From: Apteryx mantelli
Lineage: Eukaryota > Chordata > Aves > Apterygiformes > Apterygidae
NCBI RefSeq assembly: GCF_036417845.1
Contig: NC_089979.1
Span: 50,042,775 to 50,106,774, forward strand
Direction: 5' to 3'
Length of the DNA stretch: 64,000 nucleotides
The notes under the pieces were generated by a model. The model did no database searches and was not told the origin of the DNA. It saw only the letters and a program-made list of their open reading frames with translations. The translations under genes were made by a program, and so were the position numbers. Shown here one piece after another: positions 48,758 through 59,239 of the stretch (the first letter of the stretch is position 1; each line of letters opens with the position of its first letter).

Positions 48758-50533
48758 GGCGGCGAGAACAATGCGGGCGACCGGCCGCCGGGCCGCGGCG
48801 GCACCCACCGCCCGCACCACTACTGCAGCGCCGGCGAGGAGGAGGACGGCGAGGAGGAGGATGAGATCCAGGAGGTGCAGATAACGGGGGACGAGGAGGA
48901 GGACGGAGCCGATGGGGGGCTGCTGCTGGACGAGGAGGAGGAGGAGGAGGAGGAAGAGGAGATGGGTCTGGAGTGGGACGGCGAGGAGGAGCCGCTGCCG
49001 CCGGAGCCGGTCCATATGCCGGGCGGCGGCAGCGGCGGCGTCGGGGCGGCCCCGGGGGGCGCCCCGGCGGCGGCGGCGGCGGCGGGCGGCGGCGGCGGCG
49101 GCGGGGCGGCGGAGGACGCGGAGCTGGAGGCGGCCCTGCTGCTGCAGCGGCCGGAGCGGGCGCGGCTGAGCGAGAACACGCGGCTGGCCACCCGCTACGC
49201 CGTGCGCATCTTCCGCGAGTACCTCAGCGAGAAGGCGCAGAGCCCCGACTTCGAGACCATGGACAAGGGGGCGCTGTGCCGGGTGCTGCGCTCCTTCTAC
49301 GCCGAGGCGCGCTCCAAGAGCGGGCAGCTCTACTCCAAGTCCTCCCTCATCAGCATCCGCAGCTCCCTCAACCGCTACCTCAACGAGCCGCCCTACTGCC
49401 GCACCCTCGACCTCACCAAGGACCCCGAGCTCCGCGCCGCCAACCTCACCCTGGCCGCCGTCATCCGCAAGCTGGAAGAGCAGGGCGCCGGGCCCGTGGT
49501 GCAGAAGCAGGCCATCACCCGCGCTGACCTCCGCAAGCTCTACACCTGCAGCGTCTTCAGCACGCAGAGCCCCTTCGGGCTCCTCAACAAGGTCTGGTTT
49601 GAGACCTGCATGTACTTCTGCACCCGGGGCCGGGAGAACCAGCGGGAGTTGGAGGAGGACTCCTTCGGGCTGGCCATGGACGAGGATGGCCGCAAGTTCG
49701 TCTACTTCAAGGCCCTGGGGCCCTACCACAAGTCACGCTCGTCCTCCTGGAGCAAGAAGCGGGCAGAGAGCAGCGACGAGGAGAACCTGCCCCGCATGTA
49801 TGAGACAGGCACAGAGTTCTGCCCCTACGCCAGCTTCGTCAAGTACCTCTCCAAGCGCAACCCCCTCTGCAAGGCCTTCTTCCAGCGCCCGCGGGACCAC
49901 TGCAGCGAGGGCGACGTCACCTGGTACGAGAACAAGGCCATCGGCAAGAACCTCCTGGGCACCCGCATGCAGATGCTCTCCAAGGCGGCCAAGCTCTCCA
50001 AGACCTACACCAACCACTGCATAGGTGCCGTCTCCATTGCCACCCTCAACAGCATTGCTGGCATCGGCACCAAGCTGGGGGGGCCACAGCCGCCACACCA
50101 CCACCACCACCACCCCCCTCCCCACCACCACCACCTCCTCCACCACCCTGCCAGTGGGGGCTGCTACGCCCCTGCCACCCTCAACGGCGGGCCGCGGCCC
50201 CGGCCGCCCGCCCCTGACCCCTACATGCTGCCCAAAGATGGCGACGCGGCGCCGGTGAAGGCAGAAGCAGCCGCAGTGGCCCCGGCCAAGCGGGCCCTCT
50301 ACGAGGCGGTGTTCCCGGCGGGCGCCGCGGCTGGCGGCGACGCGTGCGGGCCCTCTGCCTCTCCCAAAAGACTCTGCCGCCGCCCCGCTGAGCCCCTGGA
50401 CGCTGCCGCGCCTGCCGTGGTGGTGGTCTCAGTGAAACACGACCCCCTGCCTCACCTCCTCCCCGAAGCCAATGGGCACAGAAGCACCACCTCACCCACA
50501 GTAGTTTCACCTGCTATTGTTTCCCCCACACAG
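48674..50533 (+). CDS. KCTD1: KCTD1 long-isoform exon: N-terminal extension with Crypton-derived DUF3504 domain
   Basis: This is one 620-codon exon. The ATG has a good context (A at -3, G at +4). Residues 6-45 are Gly-rich. Residues 55-106 are strongly acidic, including ten Glu in a row (87-96). Ala/Gly repeats run to about 147. A DUF3504 domain spans about 165-465. A His/Pro-rich stretch (471-492) and a low-complexity tail with KRLCRR (565-570, NLS-like) and two SUMO-type motifs, VKAE (528-531) and VKHD (587-590), follow. DUF3504 descends from Crypton tyrosine recombinases. Here an Arg-I-like RGREN motif (318-322) and the His (H448) remain, but the position expected to be the second catalytic Arg is Gly451, and there is no plausible C-terminal catalytic Tyr, so recombinase activity is unlikely. 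The human long isoform is 865 residues, which implies an extension of about 608 before the 257-residue short form, in good agreement. The exon ends phase 0 at CAG|GTAACC. BTB exons must lie beyond the window. Role in the cell: the BTB part represses AP-2 factors in the nucleus; the role of this extension is unclear. Confidence 0.88.
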
Positions 50534-50857
50534 GTAACCAGAAAAAAAAAAAAAGCTGACAACCCCCCCCCCCCCCACATAGCCTGTGCGCCCCCAGCTG
50601 CTCCCCTCTTTTCTTCCCCTTCTCCCCCAAACCTGGGCGCCGCCGCAAGCCCCGGAGCATCCCCCTTTGGGAACGAGGCGATTCCCGGGGCGAGACCCAC
50701 TGTGCAGGCACCGAACAAGCCCGACGCAAGCTTGCAAACTTCCTCTCCCCAGTGGAACACAAACGGCTTCACTCTGCGGGTGTCCCCTAGCATGCCCCCC
50801 CCCTTTTTTCTTTTTTTTGCGGGAGTTATGAGTTATGAAAGTCGGGCCAAAAAGTAG
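50534..50857 (+). other. Intronic read-through of the KCTD1 frame, with A13 and C14 tracts
   Basis: The open frame continues 107 codons past the donor at 50,534 to a stop at 50,857, but its character changes: Lys-run from 13 A (50,542-50,554), Pro-run from 14 C (50,563-50,576), then Pro/Ser-rich sequence without recognisable similarity. This is best read as intron. Retention would give a protein lacking the BTB domain. Confidence 0.7.
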
Positions 50858-53800
50858 ATAAGGGCGTCAGGTATCATTAGTGCGTATGGTGCTCTTGATG
50901 TGCTAATGAACTATTTGAATAACCTCAAATGCAGGAAACAGCCAGGAGAATACTCAATTACATACTAGTAATGAGGGTGTAATTTTAAACTTCAGAAGTT
51001 AACAAGAGGGTTAATATGGCAATTGCATTCATCTTGTATTTGTTTATTTAAAATAGCTCTGTTTCCTGGCAGTGATCCCCCCGTTTTTTTTGTTTTTTTT
51101 TTTTCTTATAAGGCAAATTGGCTTTAGTTGCATTAGTTGCCATAGTGGCGAAATATACAGTAACAGCACAATTAAACGAGTTAGGTGTAGTTTAACTGTG
51201 GAATGAGACCGAGTTCATTAGATGTGTTTTTTATTTAGGTAAAGCAGTCTTGTCAAGAACGCCGCAGAGATGTGTCTTAATACATGTGTTACGGATGCCT
51301 TCTGCTGTGTGCCTGCACACACTCAATATGCCCTCCCTGTCCCCTTCAAAAGTAGTTCCCTTTTGGGTTTTTGATCGCTTCAGCTAAATTACCGTACTGT
51401 GTTTCAATTAAAGACTTGCTATACTTTTGCAGTTGGCTTTAAGTTTGGAAGTCATTCTAACTAAATCTATAAAACTTGCACAGTTACGTTGTGCCCTATA
51501 AAATACCATGTTTCAGGCAGTAACTTTAATGCTAGCTGCCCTACGTGATTACAAAACCCCTCTGACATTCTTGTGTCAAGTAATAACAGCGATTTCAGTC
51601 GTAGGCCTAAAAGAGCACTGTTCGGTGAACGCAGGTATATGACATGCCTGAGCTGTTTCTGAAGTGGAAATACCAGTTCTGGACAAACTGACCCTTTCAA
51701 AGAGTTTGCCAGCTAATCAACCAGCCCGAAGGCTAATTGGGGAGGGAAAAAAAGCAGGGGGCGGAGGGCTTTCTGTGAATGCCTGCATAAGCATCTCTGG
51801 TCTCTAAAATACCTGTGACCTTTCTTTTCTAGTGTTTTTTTTTGGTTTGTTTGTTTGTTTTTTTGACCACTTCAGTGCAGTACTGTAGTTTGATCTCCTG
51901 CTGTGTATATCTGGTGTCTCTGAATGGCTTAGAGGCTTGATCATGTGCAGATAATGTTTTTGTTCTAGCTCATTATTTCAGATATAAGCTAATGCTCTTT
52001 GCTGTCTTTAACGTTAAACTCCTCTTTCACCTGCTTTTAATGACCTTGAAAGTAATTTTGAAACTTTAGGTGTAGTTCAGCTTTTAGGATAGTAACGCAT
52101 GTGAGGAAAGGGCCGAGGGAATTGGGCAGAACAGTTCTGATCAAGTTAACTGTAATGGAGTATGTGCACCTTTAGCCTGCAAAATGAGGTGTCTTGGTAC
52201 CTTAAGTCGTCAGGTTGTATAGCTTGATCTCAAGCCTGGCCCAGAAATCTTTTTTATCACTTCTCACTTGCATAAAGCTTACCCGAGGAGAAATACAGCT
52301 GTTGTACTGTGTGTTATACAGCTGAACTTCCTATCTGAAGCATTCAGAGCTGTAGTTCTCATTAGTGGCTGACTGTTGAGAGAGAGAGAGAAATATCTCA
52401 CGTAGATGATAGGGGACACAGTCATGGGCTGTTTTCTTAACTGTATCAAGAAAGAAAATGAGCAATCAGCAGTGTGGGTTTTTCAGTAATTATATGGAAA
52501 CGTTCATCTCCATTCACCATTTAATCAGCTAAACAAGCTGCCCAGCCACTTCTGTAGCTAAATCTTGCCTTCACTACAAAACTCATTAATTTAAATCTTT
52601 AGGAGAAGGAAGCTTTTTTTGAAATCACTCATTCTTCTTGTGTCAGTTTTAACTTATGTACTTCTTCTGGGATGTGACAAAATGAAAAAAATATTAGCCG
52701 TAGAAGAGATTTCCTTGGGAGAATGTTAATGTTAAACTTTTTCTTCCTAGCTAGCTTTTTATAATAGTTATGCTACTCAAGGTCCAGGGCATTTCCTGGG
52801 GAAATTAATGACTGGCTGGGGTTAATGGCCCAAGGCATTGCCTCAAGCCATCAACTCTCCCAGCTGGTCATTAATCCCCAGGAAATGCCCTGGCCCTCAA
52901 TCGTTATTGCTTAATTGTAAACAAAGACTTTCCAGGCCTTCTTACTGAGTACATCTCATCAAGCAATGTGATGCTGAAGTCCACTGTTGACAAATACTAT
53001 TGATTTCTTGAAAATGTGAAGGTCATAGGTTTGTGTTTTATTGGTCCTCATTGTAATTATTCTTCAAGGGGACAGATTCGGCTCCCCTTATGGAGTTGTA
53101 TAATACCCTGGTGAATAAGTACTTAGCATGTTTACACTATGTGTTTATATACTCTTTTTTTTATAGCATTAATAATGTTAAGCAAGGGATGAAAAAGGTT
53201 AAACAAAAAGACTAAACTGAACATATTCAACTGGCTCTGGCTGCAAACTTTAAGTATAAGAATCTGAGCAAGACCGTTGATTTTATGGTTCTCTATCATG
53301 GTTGCTCCCATCTTTTGTTTTAGCCCCGAGATATCTTTTAACACTTGCTTTGTAGGAACCTCTTCCAGAGCTAGGGAAGGGTACATTAAGTGTTCATCTT
53401 GATCCAACTGTTGCTTTAGGTTGCAGCTTTGAGATCAGAATTATACAATGTATTTTAAACATACAGTACTGTACCATCATGGCACAACTTTCTTTTCAGT
53501 CCTTATTTGCTCTGAAGTGTAGCAATTTTCCTGCCACTGACAGCAGTACTTCAGTTCAAGTTGATGGCAGAGGGATGTAATTTGGCTGTTGTTCGTCTCG
53601 TGCTCCTGAAAGATGAACAATAGCTGAAGTTTAAGCTTTTGATGCTACAGTGTGGTGGTAGTTGTTAAGATTTATAGACTCGGTACACGCTGAACTTACT
53701 ACAGTAGTAATATTCAAAAATAGGTCTAAGAAAATAGATTGGTTTCTGCTATTGGGGGTGGGGGGGGGAGTTACAAGTCACTTAAGAAAATGCTTCTCTT

Positions 53801-56800
53801 ATGCTGGTTCTCTAACTCAGTAGGGTTTCCCTGTGATACTTGTGAAGAATTTCATCACCTATTAAGATGTCTACCAACCATTTAGTCGCTTAAACGTGGC
53901 CCATGTCTGCATCGGTCATGGGTGTTCTAGGGAATCCTTAAGCATTTTTCCTTCTGGTTTTAACCCAGGACTGACCGCGTTGTTTTCTTTTGATCTGGCA
54001 CGTGTCTTTTCATTGCCTTAGGCTTTCTTTGAAGGGCTTACTTTGACCAGAACCAGAAATCTGACTGCAGGTTTTGGAAAAGAAGAGAAAACAATAATGT
54101 ATGGTGAATATAAGTAGACAGCAGGCACAACTGGTAACAGATCGAGGTAAGTAATGAAGCACACTAGTCTCTTCTTGTCCTTTGGAAGGGGATAAGAATC
54201 ATTGTGCTTGATTTTTGGCCCGGGTGAGGCTTACATTGCCACAAAATGGCCACAGAAAAGGCTTCTGTTCTGTACAAAATTTTGTAACACTCTTTCCAGA
54301 ATCATGTGTAGGTGCTTTCCAAGAATATGGAATAGCAAAACTGATCAGAAAGCTTCAAGGAGAGATGCTTAGGATGGCAGTGTTAGGATGGTAGGTAGGC
54401 TTCTTTTCTATCCAGATAATAGATGGTACAATATCCCCATCTTAAAGGCTTAAAATATAGCAGCAGTTAAGACTGGTGACTGCTAAATACTTTGTTACTT
54501 CTGTGGGGCTACTTCTGTTTATCTAGTTTTAGAGGTTGGTACCGCCTGTGTTACTGACAAGTTAGTGCCACTTTCTTTGATTATGGATCTTCGCAGCTTT
54601 GAATAAAATTCAGGAAAATCTTGAGGTATGAGGATAAAAAGAACTATAAAACCATACCTACCTCTGAGGCTACTCTTTGTTTCTTTTTTTTCTTACTTTT
54701 TATGGGAAAGATTTTCTTCTAGCAAATCCACAGATATGGAAAGTTCTTAACCATATAAGAGAGCTATTAAAATGGATTGTCATCAATGTGTTTGTAAATC
54801 CTGGTGGGGGCAGGGAGCAAGGGTGTCAAATACTGTCCCCAAAGACAGTGTTCTTGTCCATCTCTATAGCAAAATACAGGAATGCTGGTTATTGCTATTA
54901 CTTCAGTGGAAGTAAGTTAATATAGTGTGTAACTCCGAATTATAAAAATCATCAGGTGGTGGTGAGTGTGGTGTTTTGGGGTTTGAGGTTTTTTTGAAGA
55001 TGTTAGGATATCCCAAATCATGTTCTGTGTAGTTAGCATGAGGTTGGGTATGAATATGGTTGTTTCCCAAGACTAATGTAAGAAAACTAGAATGGCAATT
55101 AGGCTTAGCGATCTTGTTAGGTTGTGGGGGTTATATATACGCCAACATGAATGAAGGGTTTTCTTTTTTCTTTCCTCAGTCTATTTGGATCAACTATGTA
55201 GTGTTGCAGGCATTGTTTTAAGGTAATTCAGGAGTGTATTTCTTAGATCTGCAACGTTGTTTTGATACCCACGTATAGAATTTCAGTATTGGAATCTAAA
55301 CTCCAATATATTTGCCAGACTGTCTTTACAGAGCCTCTTAGCTGCATCAACATGTTTTATAGGAGAAATTAAATTATGGAACTGTGTCAGGTCATAATTT
55401 CTTCCATCAGCACTTTAATTTTTTTAAATATTTTTACTTTTTAGAAACTATACTCCTTTCAGATAGTTGTACCATGTGAGCTAATCAAAAGACTTATGTA
55501 GGATTGCCTAGTCCAGCCTTCAATGACTGCAAGAGGTGATCCGTTTTGTATAAATAAAATGAAGATGACCTTTTTGATGACAATTAGGAGGAAAACCAGC
55601 ATCATTAAAGTGCTGCTGTTTTGACACTTTTTTCAGTTCTATAGAATTTGAAAGGACTGAGTTGATACTCTTCCTCTGTGAACATCAAAGATGAAGTGCA
55701 CAAACTTAAAGGCAGCAGAGTTTTTCTCTTTTTTTTTTTTTAAACAAAAAATCTCATGATTATCCTGCAAAAGATTTCCCATTGCCCACTGCTGTCCTTC
55801 TAGAGAGCAAGAGATCAGAAACTGTTCAGTCTAATTGGTGAGTCTGTATGACAGTGAGCTGCCTTATTTCATGTATGGTGTAGAAATAAATGAGTGCTTA
55901 AACCCTTTGAAACACACCACTACTGCAAAAGCCATGGGCTGTAATTAAATTGAATGTGGGGTTGTATTGTGTTCTGCCCTTGGCTATAAACTTGATAACA
56001 GACCATGGTACACCCACTATTGTGTTAGAAGCTGGAACCTAATTAGCTATGCTGTAGATTTGCAGTCACTTTGGAAGACCTTCTGTTCATCTCTTTTTCC
56101 CAGTGTCCTTTTTTTATCATTATTATTTTGGTCTTCAGTTTCTGAAGCAACAAACATACCCTTCTTTTCAGAAAGAAATCATTAACGGCATGTAGCCAAA
56201 TATGTACGTGCAAGATAATTTTTTATCATATTTTGGATTCAAGGGACAAGTGTTAATAACTGTATTTTATCAGATGTAGAAGAGATTTATTAGTGTTGAG
56301 ATAGTAAAAATATATAATCATGTTTTCAGGGGATGCTTTGTAAGTCTGTTTCAGGCATTTGAGGGGGGAGTAGGGAAGAGATTGGAACTTCTCATAATAC
56401 CTTAGTCTAAAAGTAACATTGGATAACATAAGATACAATTCTGATCTGGTTGTTTTGGGGGATTATCTATACAGGGAAAATGGTTCTTAAAGGCTTTTAC
56501 AAATTCACGTGCTTTTGCACTCAGCCAGTTATAGTTATTTGATCTGAAAACCTTCAGACTTGCTAAGGACTTAATCCCTAATGATGCAGGCAAGTGCCTT
56601 TGATGTGCTGTTAATGCCATTTTTAGTTTTGGAAATGGCCAAAATTGTAGTGCATAGATGCAGCATATACATTTCCAGTAAATTCTTAGTTAATTGATAC
56701 ATTTAGCAATTGCATGTATCTGTGTATTTCTGTAGCTAGGGCAGATCACTTTAAACTGAAATTGTGTTTTTTCTTGTTTTGGGCTGCTTTTTTGCTTATT

Positions 56801-59239
56801 CACTTCACCAATATGTGAAAATGCTCATGCACTGTATGCTTAGGGCATATCTTCTCAGTATAATGCAGTACAGTGCATAGATACTCGAGCTAGCCTCTCT
56901 GTGGGTTTTCCGCGCTGATGGGATTTGTAGTGTTTCTGGAACTTAACCTAGACACGGTAGTCTGTATATTGCATTATGGTTTCGCTTTTGGAAAGGGATA
57001 ATTGCTGGTCTCCTAACAGTGGCACCAGCAGTGTGAAACTGATGCTTTGCCTGTAATTCTTCATGGTTTCTTATTGGGGAACTGAAGGAGTCCAGAAAGA
57101 CAAAACTAATGTGAGCTGTGGGGAGGCATAGACTAAATCCTTTGGTGGAGCTTCCCCAAGGTGGCCAGAGGAGAGAAGGTTTGAGCATCACTTTTCCAAC
57201 AACAAGCAGCTCCTAGGAGTAAATAGTTGCTGCAGTAGGTCCCTTCAGGTAATGCAGCCTGGAGCACACTGCCTTAATAAAAGGAGGAAAGTAGAAGTCT
57301 GTTTGTGGGTGATGAGAGGCAAGGATGAATTTTGGCTTTGCTTCTGTTTTCTTATTCTAAAGATCATCTGGAGATACTGAGGTGACTTCTGCTCTGGGGT
57401 TTAAGTCCACCACAGTGCTCCATTTGGAAGAACCAGGTCTGACTGTGCCACCATTTATTTTAGCTTGGTCTCTTCAAATGGGGAGTGGGAGAATAAGGAG
57501 GCAATATGAGTTGAGACTACTTGGTAACTCTAATGAAGGAGCTACAGCTCTCAGGCTTTTCTGTAAATTAGCACCTGTGTACACTTTTACTACTTTTTCA
57601 TGTTTTTTGTCAGAAATATAATGCGTAAGTGAATGAATTCCCCTAAAACCATTATATTTTAAGCTCTTTATTTTTATTTGTATGTGTCCATTCATATGTG
57701 TTTAAGGATTGCTGGAGAAATTTCAAGAGTGATTTCTCAACACCCACAGCTGAATCCTGAGCTTTTACTAACCACAACAAATATATATAGTTGCTTCTTT
57801 TGCTACTGTTAATTTTTCTCTGTAGATTTCAAAAACAGCAGGGAGAAATTGGTCTGAAGTAATGCCAGCAAACTACATCTGTTGTTTCAGCTTTGAATTA
57901 TTCAAGTCCAAAGTAATAGTCCTTGATTCCACATTACCAGCTGTGCAGCCCACCAAGCCTACCTTGTCGATGGGAGCTCTGGCATCACGGGTGAGGTGTC
58001 TGAGGGTGCACTCGGGGTAACGGCCAAGAGCATCAAAACTTCCATGCAATGGGAAATAGTGGATTAATTACCAAGCATCCTCTGGCTTGGCACTCATCTG
58101 GAAAAGAAGCCCTGGAAGCCATGCTCTTCCTCTGGTGACAAAAGGTGAGGGCTGGGGTGTCTGGTCCAACTGAGAGGGAGCTGTGTGGCACAAAGGAGAA
58201 AGCAAGGTCCACTGATGTCTCCTCCTCACTTCAGTCCCATTTGCAGGCAGGTTGAAACTGTTCTTTATCTGTAAAATATGGGGTAGGCTAGGAGAAAGGA
58301 AGGTTAAGTGGACTAAATAGCTTGCTTGCTTCCTTCTTTCTTTTCTTCCTTCCTTTGCCTCATCCTACGGTCAGTTGTTAGTGCCCCATGTATTCCTTCC
58401 CTTGTATTCAAATTGCACGACTTAGAAATGTGCGAGTAGTCTTAAGTGCTGTAATTAACCCATATAGTTTTGATGCCAGATTAGAAGGACCTAATTGTGA
58501 TAGCTATGCTGATGAGTTGGAAAGTGTAAATGGGAGCATAGGTGTCATAACAGTCAAACCTACAGGCTATAGTATGAATGATGCTTGGATGTCATGTAAA
58601 AAGAGAACTTGAACTAGTTATGCTGTTGAGGGTTCCCCCTGTTTCTAATAATTTTATGACTAACATAATGCTTACATAAAGGATATTCATGTGTCGTTCT
58701 TCTTGTCTTAATCTCAGATATGACAGGAATACCTGCTACAGGTATCACATAGCTGGAAAATTATTATGGAGCACATCTGCAGTAATCAGGAGATAAGGCT
58801 TTTTGTGGGCATTTATTGAGTTTATTAATACTAGTTCCCAGCTTGAGTTTGCAGATTTGTTATCTTTTTTCTGTCACCCTTAACACAGGTTTCTGGAAGC
58901 TCTCCCTAGACCTGAACAGAACCAAGTTCATGCTAAACTCTTTAAAATGCTTTCTGGGAAAAAAGAGTAAGATGCTTTAAGCATGTGGATTTTGGTCAAT
59001 AACCAATTGAGAAAGAAGTATTTAGGCTTAGAAGTATTTTGCACTTTCTTTTTCTATTGGCTTTTAATTTGGTAACAATGAAGTATGTATCTTGCCAATC
59101 ATCTCTCTCTCTGAAATGCAATCCTGCGGTATGGTAAAGTCAGATGAGTTGGATAAATATTTTCTACACAGCTTTTCATGTGCTTTGAATCATCCGTATT
59201 GTGAACTTAGGCACGCCAGAACTGCAGAGTTTAAATGAA
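50858..59239 (+). other. KCTD1 intron after the DUF3504 exon, left part
   Basis: The sequence is AT-rich, and I found no supported exon. In particular, no sequence coding for the MSRPLITRSP start or the HIDVGGHMY BTB opening was found. Besides a foldback element at 52.8 kb and short homopolymers (for example a G-rich run at 53,754-53,769), nothing stands out. Confidence 0.65.
52781..52896. mobile_element. 116-bp near-perfect foldback (palindromic) element, unclassified
   Basis: The two halves are reverse complements from the ends to a 1-bp centre at 52,838 (AGGCA-T-TGCCT). The outer arms (52,784-52,802 and 52,875-52,893) are identical over 19 positions. After a 2-bp gap TTAATGAC also matches, then GCTGGG, then after a 3-bp gap TT.ATGGC and AGGCA. 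About 46 of the pairs match. This is the form of a foldback MITE or an inverted SINE/hairpin repeat. I could not assign a family, and no target-site duplication is obvious. Transcribed in the KCTD1 intron, it would fold into one long hairpin. Confidence 0.8.

Larger units (their letters stand above)
46440..50530. promoter_or_regulatory. KCTD1: CpG island 2: KCTD1 long-isoform promoter and coding exon
   Basis: GC-rich, CpG-dense sequence extends over about 4 kb and covers roughly 2.2 kb upstream of the KCTD1 start codon plus the whole DUF3504 exon. No TATA box was found near the gene start, as expected for a CpG-island promoter. Features inside the island are listed separately: hexamer and pentamer repeats, a pyrimidine tract, a long perfect palindrome, two splice-donor-like sites, and NRF1-like and YY1-like motifs by the ATG. 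Confidence 0.85.

Noticed and set aside
48557..49729. 390-codon open frame on the minus strand over the KCTD1 exon
   Set aside because: It is antisense to a well-supported coding exon; its Leu/Val/Ala-rich content is the mirror of GC-rich third positions, with no domain.
55496..55550. CCTAGTCCAGCCTTCAATG resembling a reverse CR1 3' end
   Set aside because: Only about a dozen bases match; the octamer end and hairpin expected beside them are absent.
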